A stretch of DNA of 64,000 nt, taken from the NCBI RefSeq assembly GCF_010731815.2, contig NZ_AP022593.1, positions 372,001 to 436,000 of the forward strand, read 5' to 3'. How positions within the stretch are numbered: the stretch's first letter is position 1; each line of letters starts with the position of its first letter. The DNA is from Mycolicibacterium arabiense (lineage in GTDB: Bacteria > Actinomycetota > Actinomycetes > Mycobacteriales > Mycobacteriaceae). The notes under the pieces are model-generated. The model did not search any database, had not been told where the DNA came from, and was given only the letters and a program-made list of their open reading frames with translations. This document shows, piece by piece, positions 33,103-45,041 of this stretch. Made by a program: the position numbers and the translations under genes.

Positions 33103-33212
33103 GTACGCCTCCCGCACTGCATGGCAGGCGACCCCGTCATCGCCAGTTCGGCATAGGTCATACCCCGTCGGGGTTGAGCTACGCATCTCCTGTGACGTAG
33201 CGGTGACGTGTC

Positions 33213-33237
33213 GTGTGATCCCGCTGCCTTCGGGTAC
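33213..33237 (+). promoter_or_regulatory. Possible SigF-like promoter
   Basis: GTGT and GGGTAC are separated by 15 bp, close to the mycobacterial SigF pattern GTTT-N15/16-GGGTA. The ATG at 33247 is 9 bases downstream, so the mRNA would have almost no leader. The -35 match is imperfect. Confidence 0.25.
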
Positions 33238-33246
33238 AGCACCCTC

Positions 33247-33630
33247 ATGACTGACATGGCAGAACGATTCGTGTCCGCATTGGGCGAACTCCACACCAGC
33301 AACGACGTCGACCCGCTCGTCGAATTGTTCGGCGACGACGCCACCTTGAGCAAGGCGGGTCTCCCGCACGAGGAAAGCGGCAAGGACGGTGCGCGCGCCT
33401 TCTGGCAGCAGTACCGCGACGTCTTCGGCGACATCGAATCCGACTTCAAGCATCAGGTGGTCGACGGAGACCTCGTCGTCCTCGAGTGGACCTCGAACGG
33501 AACCCTGCGCGACGGCAGTGACTTCAGCTACGACGGCGTCAGCATCTTCGAGGCCGACGGCGAATCGATCACGGCATTCCGCACCTATTACGACACGGCG
33601 GCGTTCCTGAGCGCCGAGGCGAAACGCTGA
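33247..33630 (+). CDS. SnoaL-like (NTF2 fold) protein
   Basis: This 127-residue protein is a single NTF2-like domain, with DPLVELFGDDATLSK, AFWQQYRDVFGDIESDF and a closing YDTAAFL helix. Members act as isomerases, hydrolases or binding proteins for small hydrophobic ligands, and many are stress-induced. No catalytic residue can be assigned. The start at 33247 has no Shine-Dalgarno, consistent with a leaderless message. Confidence 0.82.
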   Translation: MTDMAERFVSALGELHTSNDVDPLVELFGDDATLSKAGLPHEESGKDGARAFWQQYRDVFGDIESDFKHQVVDGDLVVLEWTSNGTLRDGSDFSYDGVSIFEADGESITAFRTYYDTAAFLSAEAKR

Positions 33631-33672
33631 GCCGATCGCCCAACGCGAGGATCTCGAGTCACCGGTGGCACA

Positions 33673-34098
33673 GTGAGCGGTGTGAACGACACGACGGCTC
33701 TGGCAACGCGTCTATCCGGCGAGAAGTTCGTCTCGCTGACGACGTACAAGCGCAGTGGTGAAGCAGTCGCGACGCCGATGTGGATCGTGCGCGACGGTAC
33801 TCGTCTCTCGGCGTGGACGCCCGCAGACTCGTGGAAGGTCAAGCGAGCGCGCCGCAACCCCCGGGTGACGCTTCGCGCGTGTGGGCGGACCGGGAGGGTC
33901 GACGCCGGCGAACCGGTGCTCGAGGGCACCGCCGAGGTGGTGACCGATCCGGCCGAGGTGTCCAGGGTGGAGAACCTGGTGAAGCAGAAGTACGGCCTGG
34001 AGTTCCGGGTGATGACCCTGATCGAGACCATCGCCGCGCGGGGGCGCAAGAGCCGTGTCCTGCTGCGCATCTCGCCTCAGCCGACGAAGGGTAGTTGA
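33673..34098 (+). CDS. PPOX-class F420-dependent enzyme
   Basis: This 141-residue split-barrel protein begins at GTG 33673. KFVSLTTYKRSGEAVATPMWIV is the typical first hairpin of flavin/deazaflavin oxidoreductase B (FDOR-B) proteins. ADSWKVKRARRNPRVTL and LVKQKYG supply phosphate and cofactor contacts. Mycobacterial members reduce quinones, biliverdin or mycotoxins with F420H2. It lies 6 bp upstream of the NDH-2 gene and may share its transcript. Confidence 0.84.
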   Translation: MSGVNDTTALATRLSGEKFVSLTTYKRSGEAVATPMWIVRDGTRLSAWTPADSWKVKRARRNPRVTLRACGRTGRVDAGEPVLEGTAEVVTDPAEVSRVENLVKQKYGLEFRVMTLIETIAARGRKSRVLLRISPQPTKGS

Positions 34099-34104
34099 TC
34101 CGAC

Positions 34105-35463
34105 ATGAGCAGGGCGCGCCCCAAGGTACTCATCATCGGCGGTGGTTTCGGTGGACTGTTTTGTGCGCGGCGACTCGGCAAGGTCGACGTCGACGTCACG
34201 GTGCTCGACCGCGCCGCATGCCACGTGTTCCAGCCGCTGCTCTACCAATGTGCGACCGGAACGCTGAGCATCGGCCAGATCAGCCGGTCGCTCCGCGAGG
34301 AACTGGCCGACTACCACAACGTGCAGACCCTGCTCGGCGAGGCCGTCCGACTCGACGCCGACGCGCGGACCCTGACCGCGCGCCGTCCCGACGACAGCCA
34401 GTACACCCTCGACTACGACTACCTGGTGATTGCCGCCGGGATGCGGCAGTCGTACTTCGGGCATGAGGAGTACGCCGCGTGGGCACCGGGGATGAAGACC
34501 CTCGACGACGCGCTGAGCATCCGGCGCCGCCTCTTCGGTGCCTTCGAAATCGCCGAGACGCTGCCTCCTGGTCCGGAACGGGACAGCTGGCTCACCTTCG
34601 CCGTCACCGGCGCGGGCCCCACCGGCGTCGAATTGGCCGGGCAGATCAGGGAACTCGCGACGCGGGCGCTGGCCAACGAGTTCCATGCGATCGAGCCGGA
34701 GGAAGCGCGGGTGCTGCTGTTCGACGGCGGTGATCGCGTGCTGAAGACCTTCGCGCCGGCCTTGGCCCATCAGGCTGGCCGGACGTTGGAGGAACTCGGC
34801 GTCGAGATGCACTTCGGCGTGCACGTCACCGACGTCCGGCGCGACGGCATCACGGTGAGCCCGAAGGGGGGCGGGCCGGACGAGGAGTACGCCACCCGGA
34901 CGGTGTTGTGGACCGCCGGCGTCGAAGCCGTGCCATTCGCCCGTCACGCCGCAGAGATGCTGGACGCGACCACCGATCGCTCCGGCCGCATCACGGTGAA
35001 CGAGGATCTGTCGGTGCCAGGTCACCCGGACGTGTTCGTCGTCGGTGATCTCGCTGGGCGCGAGGGGCTACCGGGTGTTGCCGAGAACGCAATGCAGGGC
35101 GGCTGGCACGTCGCGGCGTGCATCCGGCGTGACCTCGCCACCCGCGGTCGGCGGAAGTACCGGTATCGCGACCTCGGATCGGCGGCGTACATCAGCCGCG
35201 GACATGCGCTGCTGCAGGCTGGTCCGGTGAAGCTCACCGGTCGGCTGGGTTGGCTGGGCTGGGGGTTCATCCACATCGCGTTCCTCACCGGGGTGCAGAA
35301 CCGGGTCAGCACGGTCGCGACGTGGATGGCCTCGATCGCGCGTGCCAATCGCACGGACCGCACGTTCATCCTCGGTGGTTCCGGTCATCCCGAGGAGCCG
35401 TACACCTGGGAGTCGCCCGTTCACCAGGGCAACCACGCGGCCAAGGACGATCAGAAGGCGTAG
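34105..35463 (+). CDS. Type II NADH dehydrogenase (NDH-2-like)
   Basis: This 452-residue flavoprotein has the FAD motif GGGFGG at 12-17, the VFQPLLYQCATGTLS segment, a second Rossmann motif GAGPTGVELAG for NADH, and VFVVGDLAG near residue 310. The C-terminal membrane-anchoring part contains GWLGWGFIHIAFL. It passes electrons from NADH to menaquinone without pumping protons. It may be a second NDH-2 paralogue of the cell. Its end overlaps the convergent radical SAM gene by 13 bp. Confidence 0.87.
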   Translation: MSRARPKVLIIGGGFGGLFCARRLGKVDVDVTVLDRAACHVFQPLLYQCATGTLSIGQISRSLREELADYHNVQTLLGEAVRLDADARTLTARRPDDSQYTLDYDYLVIAAGMRQSYFGHEEYAAWAPGMKTLDDALSIRRRLFGAFEIAETLPPGPERDSWLTFAVTGAGPTGVELAGQIRELATRALANEFHAIEPEEARVLLFDGGDRVLKTFAPALAHQAGRTLEELGVEMHFGVHVTDVRRDGITVSPKGGGPDEEYATRTVLWTAGVEAVPFARHAAEMLDATTDRSGRITVNEDLSVPGHPDVFVVGDLAGREGLPGVAENAMQGGWHVAACIRRDLATRGRRKYRYRDLGSAAYISRGHALLQAGPVKLTGRLGWLGWGFIHIAFLTGVQNRVSTVATWMASIARANRTDRTFILGGSGHPEEPYTWESPVHQGNHAAKDDQKA

Positions 35464-36560
35464 CGGACGCGGCAGGTCGGCAGCTTCTCGTCGATGAGAT
35501 CGGTGAGCTGTTGGACCCAGCGGCCCTTCCAGGGTGACTTGTAGCGGACGTTCCACTGACCGTTCTGGCTGCGCTTGGCCTGCTGCAGGTCCGGCCGCCA
35601 CAGCAGGTCCTCGCCCCTGGGGTGCCACAGCATGTTGACGTCGTGCAGACCCTCGTTGTGGGTGAGGAAGATGATCTCCGCCGCGAGCTGGGCCTTGGTG
35701 CGGTCGTTCGTTCCATCGGCCACCTGCTCGAGCAGCTCGGCCCAGTCGGCGAGCCAGTTCTCGTGCACGATCACGGGACTGAAGTTGAGGTGCACCTCGT
35801 ACCCGGCGGCGACGAAGTCGTCGATGGCGGCGATGCGGTCGGCGACCTTGGACGTCCGCACGTCGACCAGGCGCGACGTCTGCTCCGGCATGAGGCTGAA
35901 CCGCACCCGGGTCCCGCCCCTCGGGTCGTAGTCGAGCAGGTCACGGTTGACCAGTTTCGTGGCAAAACTGGCCTTGGCGTTGGGAATTCGAGCGAAGAGG
36001 CCGACGAGGTCGCGGACGTTGTCGGACACCATCGCGTCCGCCGAGCAGTCGCTGTTCTCGCCGATGTCGTAGATCCAGTCGACCGGATCGCACTGATTGG
36101 GCACGAGCTTGGGGCCTTGGCGCTTGGCGTGGCGTTCCAGGTACCCGGTGATCTTCTCGATGTTCGCGAACACCGTGATCGGGTTGGCGTAACCCTTGCG
36201 TCGCGGCACGTAGCAGTACGAGCAGGCCATCGCGCAGCCGTTGGCCGTCGACGGTGCGATCCAGTCGCTCGAGCGTTCGTTGCGGCGCGCCGCGAGGCTC
36301 TTCTTCTCGCCGAGGACCAGCACCTCGCGCTTGTTGCGGACCCAGTCCGCGGCACTGCCCTCGTTGCCGTAGAGCCCGGGGATCGCCTGGTGCGACAGGA
36401 TCTGGACGCGCTCGGCCTCGGGGAACCGATCCATCACGTCGCGAGCCCGCGGGAACCGCTCGATGTCGGGTTCGTGATAGATCCGCTTGATGTCGATCAG
36501 CCGGTCGGCCAGCTCGGCCGGGGTGCGGCGAACAGGCACGTCAGGGGACGTGGACGTCAT
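35451..36560 (-). CDS. Spore photoproduct lyase-like radical SAM protein
   Basis: This 369-residue protein begins MTSTSPDVPV. It carries an iron-sulfur motif with Cys109, Cys113 and Cys116 (CAMACSYCY), a GY/AN-rich loop, and the conserved NQCDPVDWIYDIGENSD. The whole layout matches the SPL-family proteins found in actinobacteria. True SPL repairs a UV-induced thymine dimer in spore DNA; mycobacteria do not form such spores, so the substrate here may differ. A nucleic-acid role is plausible but not shown. Confidence 0.83.
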   Translation of the reverse strand: MTSTSPDVPVRRTPAELADRLIDIKRIYHEPDIERFPRARDVMDRFPEAERVQILSHQAIPGLYGNEGSAADWVRNKREVLVLGEKKSLAARRNERSSDWIAPSTANGCAMACSYCYVPRRKGYANPITVFANIEKITGYLERHAKRQGPKLVPNQCDPVDWIYDIGENSDCSADAMVSDNVRDLVGLFARIPNAKASFATKLVNRDLLDYDPRGGTRVRFSLMPEQTSRLVDVRTSKVADRIAAIDDFVAAGYEVHLNFSPVIVHENWLADWAELLEQVADGTNDRTKAQLAAEIIFLTHNEGLHDVNMLWHPRGEDLLWRPDLQQAKRSQNGQWNVRYKSPWKGRWVQQLTDLIDEKLPTCRVRYAF

Positions 36561-36618
36561 GCTAGGTACAACGCCCGCCGGTGGGCTGGGAGTTCCAGTC
36601 GGCAACGTGTGATGGGTC

Positions 36619-37035
36619 CTATTTCGCGTGCCCGGGGCCCAAGGTGTCGAGGCCGGCCAGCGCACAGGCCTCGTCGTCGGCGGTACTCGCACCGCTCACC
36701 CCGACCCCGCCGACCACGACCCCGTCGATCCACACTGGAACGCCACCACCGAAGATGACGAACCGGCCGCCGCCGTTGGCGTGCAGTCCGAACAGCTCCC
36801 CTCCCGGCGCGGCGAGCGTCGCCAGTTCCGACGTCGCGATGCGGTTCGCGATGGCGGTGTATGCCTTGTCGACGGCGAGTACCGGCCCGGCGATCTCGGC
36901 GCCGTCCATCCGGCCGAACGCCACGAGGTTCCCGCCCGCGTCGACGACTGCGGCGGACACCAGGACCGCCCGTCGGCGTGCTTCGGCGTGTGCGCCGGCG
37001 ATGATGCGATTCGCGGCATCCAGGTCGAGGGTCAC
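36619..37035 (-). CDS. GlcG/HbpS-type heme-binding family protein
   Basis: This 138-residue protein has the GlcG/HbpS pattern AVVDAGGNLVAFGRMDGA, the DKAYTAIANRIATSEL helix, and a glycine-rich GGGVPVWIDGVVVGGVGVSG turn. HbpS binds heme outside the cell as a redox sensor, but this protein has no signal peptide. Others are annotated as glycolate-utilisation or cofactor-binding proteins. The start follows a reasonable ribosome site. It lies downstream of the SDR promoter, on the opposite strand. Confidence 0.82.
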   Translation of the reverse strand: MTLDLDAANRIIAGAHAEARRRAVLVSAAVVDAGGNLVAFGRMDGAEIAGPVLAVDKAYTAIANRIATSELATLAAPGGELFGLHANGGGRFVIFGGGVPVWIDGVVVGGVGVSGASTADDEACALAGLDTLGPGHAK

Positions 37036-37121
37036 GGGAGCGATCCATAGGTTCGTTCGGTCACCGACGAAGCATACCGATGGGTTTACCCGAAGCCGTC
37101 GTCGCGTGTACGGTCAATCCA

Positions 37122-37139
37122 GTAAACCGCTCGGTGTAC
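37122..37139. promoter_or_regulatory. Imperfect palindrome upstream of the SDR gene
   Basis: GTAAACC and GGTGTAC are inverted arms with one mismatch around GCTC, ending 30 bp before the SDR start. A further GGTTTAC lies at 37083. The shape is that of a TetR-type operator; no TetR gene is adjacent. Confidence 0.35.
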
Positions 37140-37169
37140 CCGGCGGCCAACCAAGAACTGGAGCAGGGA

Positions 37170-37874
37170 ATGACCTCACTGGCCAATCAGACCGTCCTCG
37201 TCACCGGAGCCAATCGCGGCATGGGGCGGCAGTACGTGACGCAGTTGCTCGACCGGGGCGTGGCCAAGGTCTACGCGGCGGCCCGCGACGCCTCTCGAAT
37301 CGACGCATCCGATCCGCGCGTCGTCGCACTGCGCCTCGACGTGACCGACGCTGCGTCGGTGGCCGAGGCCGGGCGCGTGGCTTCCGACGTCTCCGTGCTC
37401 ATCAACAATGCGGGCATCGCGCGCGGCGCATCGGTGCTGTCCGCGGACACCGCGTCACTGCGAGAGGAGTTGGAGACCAACCTCTTCGGGCCGCTTGCCA
37501 TGGCGTCGACGTTCGCCGACGGAATCGCCGAGCGGTCGGGCGCGATCGTCAACGTCGCCTCGGTGCTCGCCTGGCTGCCCATCGGTGCCAGCTACGGCGT
37601 CACGAAGGCCGCACTGTGGAGCGCGACGGACTCCATGCGGCTCGAACTGGGTCCTCGCGGCGTGCAGGTGGTCGGCGTCTACGTCGGTCTCGTCGACACC
37701 GACATGGGCAACGCCTTCGCCGACACCCCCAAGTCGGATCCCGCGGACGTCGTGCGAGCGGTGCTCGACGGCATCGAGTCGGGCGCTGAAGACGTTCTCG
37801 CCGACGACATGACGCGCACCGTCCGCGCGTTGCTCGACAAGCCCGCCTCCGAGCGTCTCGCCGCCATGTCCTAG
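37170..37874 (+). CDS. SDR-family oxidoreductase
   Basis: This 234-residue SDR has TGANRGMG at its N terminus, LINNAG in the middle, and an active site with Ser in NVASVLAW and Tyr-x3-Lys in SYGVTKAAL. It is on the short side, lacking the usual C-terminal PVDGG extension, like the atypical cytoplasmic SDRs of mycobacteria. GGAGCAGGG lies before the ATG at 37170. The substrate is unknown. A palindrome upstream suggests repressor control. Confidence 0.86.
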   Translation: MTSLANQTVLVTGANRGMGRQYVTQLLDRGVAKVYAAARDASRIDASDPRVVALRLDVTDAASVAEAGRVASDVSVLINNAGIARGASVLSADTASLREELETNLFGPLAMASTFADGIAERSGAIVNVASVLAWLPIGASYGVTKAALWSATDSMRLELGPRGVQVVGVYVGLVDTDMGNAFADTPKSDPADVVRAVLDGIESGAEDVLADDMTRTVRALLDKPASERLAAMS

Positions 37875-37900
37875 CGGCTGGCCGCGGGTTGGCTTCCTCC

Positions 37901-37960
37901 GCGAGCGTGCGTGTCTGCGGGCGACACGCCGACTGAGAACGGCAGTTTGCGCACGCTCGC
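37901..37960 (+). repeat. 60-bp palindromic repeat, copy A
   Basis: The element begins GCGAGCGTGCG and ends CGCACGCTCGC, a perfect 11-bp terminal inverted repeat, with an inner TGTC/GACA pair. Copy B at 40157-40216 is the same length in opposite orientation, with the first 31 bases identical and about 8 mismatches overall. Copy A lies 26 bp after the SDR stop and well before the reductase start, so it may be a bidirectional terminator, a MITE or a REP-type element. Confidence 0.85.
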
Positions 37961-38101
37961 CGAGGTGACGGGCGGTAGCAGGCGTGTCACTAATCTCGCG
38001 GATATTGGCATTGCCGCCACTGGAGTGTGTGGATCGCGGGCGCGACACTGGGAGGGACAACCCGTCCGCCGCGCGCTAGAACCACGATGAGGAACTCCGT
38101 T

Positions 38102-39109
38102 ATGACCGATCTGATGAAGGCCGTCGTGCTCGCCCGGTTCGGCGGGGCTGATGCCTTCGAATTGCGTGACGTCGAGGTGCCGCGGGTCGGGGCGCGCCAG
38201 GTGCGGGTGCGGGTGCACGCGAGCGCGGTCAACCCGCTGGACTATCAGATCCGTCGCGGAGACTACTCGGATCTGGTGCCGCTGCCGGCGATCATCGGCC
38301 ACGACGTCTCCGGTGTGATCGAAGACGTCGGGTCCGACGTGCGCGAGTTCGGCGTCGGCGACGGCGTGTACTACACCCCTCAGATCTTCGGCGGCCCCGG
38401 CTCTTATGCCGAGCAGCACGTCGTCGACGTCGACCTCGTCGGCCGCAAGCCCGAGAACCTCACGCACCTGGAGGCGGCGAGCCTGACGCTGGTGGGCGGA
38501 ACGGTATGGGAGGCCCTGGTGACCCGGGCCCAGCTCAGCGTGGCGGAGACGATCCTCATCCATGGCGGGGCGGGCGGTGTCGGCACGATCGCGATCCAGA
38601 TCGCCGCGGCCATCGGCGCTCGGGTGATCACCACCGCCAAGGCCAGCGACCACGAGTTCGTGCGTTCCCTGGGGGCCGATGTGGCCATCGACTACACCTC
38701 CGCCGATGTCGTCGAGGCCGTGGCCGAGGCGACGCACGGCAAGGGGGTCGAGGTGGTGTTCGACACCATCGGTGGTGACGCGTTGACGCGAAGTCCGTTG
38801 CTGCTCGCCGACTATGGACGGGTGGTGAGCATCGTCGACATCGCCCAGCCGCAGAACCTGATCGAAGCGTGGGGTAAGAATGCCGCTTATCACTTCGTGT
38901 TCACCCGGCAGAACCGGGGCAAGCTCGACGCGCTCACCACGCTGGTCGAGCGCGGTCTGGTGACGCCGGTGATCGGTGCGACGCTGCCGCTGGCTCGAAC
39001 GGGCGAGGCTCTCGAGCTGCTGGAGAACAGGCGCTCGTATGCACTGCGCGGCAAGGTCGCCATCGACGTGGCAGGCGACACCGTCGAACTTCCGCCTCGC
39101 ATCGCGTAG
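38102..39109 (+). CDS. Quinone oxidoreductase-type MDR enzyme
   Basis: This 335-residue NADP-dependent reductase begins [13 protein letters not shown] features are [25 protein letters not shown], the cofactor motif [15 protein letters not shown] and YHFVFTRQN. The structural and catalytic zinc ligands of alcohol dehydrogenases are absent, as in the QOR branch. Substrates are probably quinones or other alpha,beta-unsaturated carbonyls. It lies directly after repeat copy A and is convergent with the GATase1-AraC regulator. Confidence 0.86.
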   Translation: MTDLMKAVVLARFGGADAFELRDVEVPRVGARQVRVRVHASAVNPLDYQIRRGDYSDLVPLPAIIGHDVSGVIEDVGSDVREFGVGDGVYYTPQIFGGPGSYAEQHVVDVDLVGRKPENLTHLEAASLTLVGGTVWEALVTRAQLSVAETILIHGGAGGVGTIAIQIAAAIGARVITTAKASDHEFVRSLGADVAIDYTSADVVEAVAEATHGKGVEVVFDTIGGDALTRSPLLLADYGRVVSIVDIAQPQNLIEAWGKNAAYHFVFTRQNRGKLDALTTLVERGLVTPVIGATLPLARTGEALELLENRRSYALRGKVAIDVAGDTVELPPRIA

Positions 39110-39113
39110 TCGG

Positions 39114-40061
39114 TCAGCTGCGCCCGGCGAAGGTGGCGCGGTACTCCGAGGGCGACACGTCCAGAAGCCGACGAAAGTGCAGCCGGAGGTTCGACCCGGT
39201 TCCCAAGCCGACCTGCTCGGCGATGCGGTCGACCGACAGCCTCGTGCTCTCCAGGAGTTCGCGGGCTGTGTCGACCCGCGCCCGCAGGATCCACTGCAGC
39301 GGGGTGCTGCCGGTCTCCTCGGTGAAGCGCCGCATGAACGTGCGGGGCGACATCCGCGCGTGTGCGGCGAGTCCGGCGATCGTGAGCGGCTGGTCGAGCT
39401 GCGTCAGAGCCCATTCACGCGTCGTGGCAAGGGAATCGCCATGTGCTGTAGAGGTGGTCTTCGGCAGGTACTGAGCCTGTCCCCCGGTCCGGTAGGGCGC
39501 GGTCACGAGTCCCCGTGCGATCTCGTTCGCCGCGCTCACGCCGAGGTCGCGGCGAACGATGTGCAGGCAGAGGTCGAGACCGGCGGCGGCACCCGCCGAG
39601 GTGAGGATGGCTCCCTCGTCGACGAAGAGGACGTTCGGCTCAACCGTGATCTCCGGATGCCGCTCCGCGAGCTTCTCCGCAGCATCCCAGTGCGTCGTCG
39701 CCCGCAGGCCGTCGAGCAGGCCGGCATCCGCGAGGGCGAACGCGCCGTAACAGATCGACGCGATGCGCGTCCCTTGGGACGCGGCGGTGCGGAGCGCTTC
39801 GTGCACCTCCACCGGTATCGGCCGGCCCGAAGGGGCGTACCCCGGGACGACGATCGTGTCCGCGTCGGCCAGTGCGTCCAGGCCCCGCGGGACCGCGTAC
39901 CCGAAGCCCCCATTGGACGGCACCGTTCCGGCCATGACCCCGCATGTCGACACCTCGTAGGGGAAGCCCGTCTCCGGATGGAACACCTCGGTCGGGATCC
40001 CGACGTCCAACGGCAGCGCCCCGTCGAGTACGAGGACCACCACCCGGTGCGGTCGCTGCAT
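39114..40061 (-). CDS. GATase1-AraC family transcriptional regulator
   Basis: This 315-residue regulator starts MQRPHRVVV. Residues 1-190 form a DJ-1/PfpI-like glutamine amidotransferase domain with a nucleophile-elbow Cys in ASICYGAFALADAG. Residues 210-315 form an AraC helix-turn-helix pair (TIAGLAAHARMSPRTFMRR, then IAEQVGLGTGSNLRLHF). Such FtrA-like regulators sense metabolites, and this one probably controls the neighbouring convergent reductase. A longer upstream frame crosses repeat copy B, so it is rejected. Confidence 0.87.
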   Translation of the reverse strand: MQRPHRVVVLVLDGALPLDVGIPTEVFHPETGFPYEVSTCGVMAGTVPSNGGFGYAVPRGLDALADADTIVVPGYAPSGRPIPVEVHEALRTAASQGTRIASICYGAFALADAGLLDGLRATTHWDAAEKLAERHPEITVEPNVLFVDEGAILTSAGAAAGLDLCLHIVRRDLGVSAANEIARGLVTAPYRTGGQAQYLPKTTSTAHGDSLATTREWALTQLDQPLTIAGLAAHARMSPRTFMRRFTEETGSTPLQWILRARVDTARELLESTRLSVDRIAEQVGLGTGSNLRLHFRRLLDVSPSEYRATFAGRS

Positions 40062-40156
40062 CGCCCGACTCCGATCCGGCCGGCGCGTGCCGACCGCGTC
40101 GCCATCCTCGCACGTGTGCGCGTTACCGCCACGTGCTCGGCGGCGCTCTCCCGTCG

Positions 40157-40216
40157 GCGAGCGTGCGCAATCTCCTGTTTCTCGCCGGCGTGTCGCCCGC
40201 AGACACGCACGCTCGC
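40157..40216 (-). repeat. 60-bp palindromic repeat, copy B
   Basis: This is the inverted partner of copy A. GCGAGCGTGCG and CGCACGCTCGC close both ends, and the reverse complement agrees with copy A in its first 31 bases and last 14. It lies in the 201 bp between the AraC regulator start and the NYN gene end. The two copies bracket 2.2 kb with the reductase and its presumed regulator. Confidence 0.85.
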
Positions 40217-40262
40217 GGAAAGGGGGCTGGGTGGGCACACGTCGGTGGTCTTGCGCGAGCGC

Positions 40263-40631
40263 TCAGTCGAGCATGTCGCGGAAGGCCTTGGATGGATGCG
40301 CGGTGGCGCCGGCGCGCCGAACCCGTTCGACCAGAACGGAATCTGACGTCACGACGACGACCTCGCTGGCGTCGCGATGCGCGGAGACGAGTCGGACGAT
40401 CTCGTCGTCGGCGGAGTTGGGTGCGGCCGCAGGGGCGAATGCGATCTCCACGACGCTGCTCTCCATCGGCGGCTGCGGCGGACGCTCGAACACCACCGTG
40501 ACGGCGTCATCCCGCGCTGCGGCCCACCGGTCGAGGCGGCCAACGAGCGCCTCCATGGCCGAACGGCGATCCCGCCACCAGCCGTCCGGACGCGAGCCGA
40601 TCACGTTCATCGCGTCGACGATCCAGTGCAT
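40263..40631 (-). CDS. NYN-domain RNase-like protein
   Basis: This 122-residue protein has a PIN-like NYN fold, with IVDAMNVIGSRPDGWWRDR at the N terminus (first acidic residue Asp6), the SADDEIVRLV helix, and VVVTSDSVLVERVR. These acidic clusters match the metal-binding catalytic site of YacP/NYN RNases. It likely cuts or processes RNA in the cytoplasm, but its target is unknown. It starts 53 bp from the divergent AraC gene. Confidence 0.8.
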   Translation of the reverse strand: MHWIVDAMNVIGSRPDGWWRDRRSAMEALVGRLDRWAAARDDAVTVVFERPPQPPMESSVVEIAFAPAAAPNSADDEIVRLVSAHRDASEVVVVTSDSVLVERVRRAGATAHPSKAFRDMLD

Positions 40632-40684
40632 CGACCGACCGTACGGGTCTGGGCAACCCCGGCACGACGTGACACCATCGCCAC

Positions 40685-41134
40685 GTGGCGAGCCGAGCGG
40701 CAGAAGAGCAGCGACTGCACGACCTCAAGCTGCTGCGACGCGTCCGCGATCGGATCGACCGCGAGTACGCACGGCCGCTCGACGTCGAGGCCCTGGCGCG
40801 CGGGGCGGGCATGTCGGCAGGACACCTGTCGCGACAGTTCAAGGCCGCATTCGGCGAAGCGCCCTACTCCTACCTGATGACGCGCCGCATCGAGCGAGCG
40901 ATGGCCCTGCTGCGCCGCGGCGACCTGACCGTCACCGAAGTCTGCTTTGCGGTGGGGTGCTCGTCCCTGGGCACCTTCAGCACCCGCTTCGCCGAACTCG
41001 TCGGCATCCCTCCGAGCGAGTACCGGCGCCAGCACCAACGGGCCACCGAGGGCATGCCGTCCTGCGTCGAGAAGCAGGCGACCAGGCCGGTCCGCAACCG
41101 GGACGCACCCGTCGCCCAGCTCCACCGGGCTTGA
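40685..41134 (+). CDS. AraC-family regulator of the VOC-UvrA cassette
   Basis: This 149-residue protein from GTG 40685 is almost only an AraC DNA-binding domain, with [25 protein letters not shown], then [23 protein letters not shown]. No ligand domain is present; the C-terminal 45 residues are basic and probably flexible. It is of the MarA/SoxS-like length class. It precedes the VOC and UvrA-like genes on the same strand and probably activates them. Confidence 0.86.
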   Translation: MASRAAEEQRLHDLKLLRRVRDRIDREYARPLDVEALARGAGMSAGHLSRQFKAAFGEAPYSYLMTRRIERAMALLRRGDLTVTEVCFAVGCSSLGTFSTRFAELVGIPPSEYRRQHQRATEGMPSCVEKQATRPVRNRDAPVAQLHRA

Positions 41135-41207
41135 CGCCCGGCGCGCCCGGGGCATCGATCAGGAATCGAGAAGCATCGGCTGCCCGGCCGCACCTAACGT
41201 CACCGCC

Positions 41208-41618
<411 letters not shown>

Positions 41619-41651
41619 GCTGACACCACCAGCTACGACAGGAAGGGAAGC

Positions 41652-44029
<2,378 letters not shown>

Positions 44030-44045
<16 letters not shown>

Positions 44046-45031
44046 AATCGCAGCAGCTCAGCCGCTTCCGTCTGGTACGCATGTTCGGCCCAGCCGAGCG
44101 GGGTCGTTCCGAAGCGGCCGTCGGTGATCGTCGGGTCGGCTCCTGCGGCCAGCAGCTCCCGGATGCGGGTCAGGTCGCCGTCCCAGGCAGCGTGGTGCAG
44201 GGGTGTCGCGCCGTCGTGGTCGCGTGCGTTCGGGTCCGTCGGTGCGGTCGGTTCGACGAGGTCGACGCCGGAGACGTCGATGCCGTGCCGATCGAGCAGT
44301 GCCAGCCGTTTACTGAAACCGTGCTCGGCGGCCCACTGCACCTGCCGACTCCACATGTCGGCGCGCGATTCCATCGCGTTGCCCAGGAGGCGTTCCCAGG
44401 GGCTCGGCCCGGCCGCGGCCAGTCCGTGCGCGAACAGCAACTCGAGATGTGAATCGTCGGCGCGGAACATCCGGTTGTAGAGCGTCTGCTGGTCGACCGG
44501 GTGAGCGCCGCGTCGAAGCAGCAGCGTCGCCAGCTCCGTGGCGCGGGGATGTCTGGGTTGCCTGCGCGGCCCCTGCTCCCCCTCGCCGAAGACGCCCGTC
44601 AGAACGGTGAACGGCGGCGTCATGCCGCGCCACAGGTAACCCGCATTCGGGTCGGCGCCGGCATCCAGCAGCATCGTCGCCGCGGTCACGACGTCGGCGC
44701 CTTCGCCCGACGGGGGAACACGCGAGTACGCCAGGTACATCAGCGGCGTCCAGCCGAACGGCCCTCCGGCCGCGTCGGCGACCGCGGCGTTCACGAGGTG
44801 CTCCTGGAGCGCATTCACGTCGGCCGCCGTCGAGGCGGCCCACACGTGCTGACGCACCACGTCGGGATGTGCAGCCAGGAGATCGCCGGCAGCCCGCCAT
44901 CGGGGCGGCGCATCGGTGTCGTCGTAGCGCAGCGATGCCAAGGCGCAGAATCGATCCGCCGGTTCGCCGGTGGTGTCGTCGACCCGCGACGGGTCGACGA
45001 TCAGCGGGCGGTCAGGACGTGAATCGGCCAC
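44030..45031 (-). CDS. Ankyrin-repeat protein
   Basis: This 333-residue protein from GTG 45031 has at least three ankyrin-like repeats: GWTPLMYLAYSR with LLDAGADPNAG; ELATLLLRRGAHP; and DGATPLHHAAWDGDLTRIRELLAAGADP. A final GTTPLGWAEH unit follows. No enzyme domain or export signal is visible, so a cytoplasmic protein-binding role is inferred. Ankyrin proteins of this kind are uncommon in mycobacteria but occur in environmental actinobacteria. It overlaps the end of the convergent UvrA-like gene by 16 bp. Confidence 0.85.
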
Positions 45032-45041
45032 GGCGGTCCTC

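Noticed and set aside
33155..33175. SigF-like GGGTAT on the minus strand upstream of the APC permease
   Set aside because: No GTTT-like -35 sequence is found at 15-17 bp, so the hexamer alone is not convincing.
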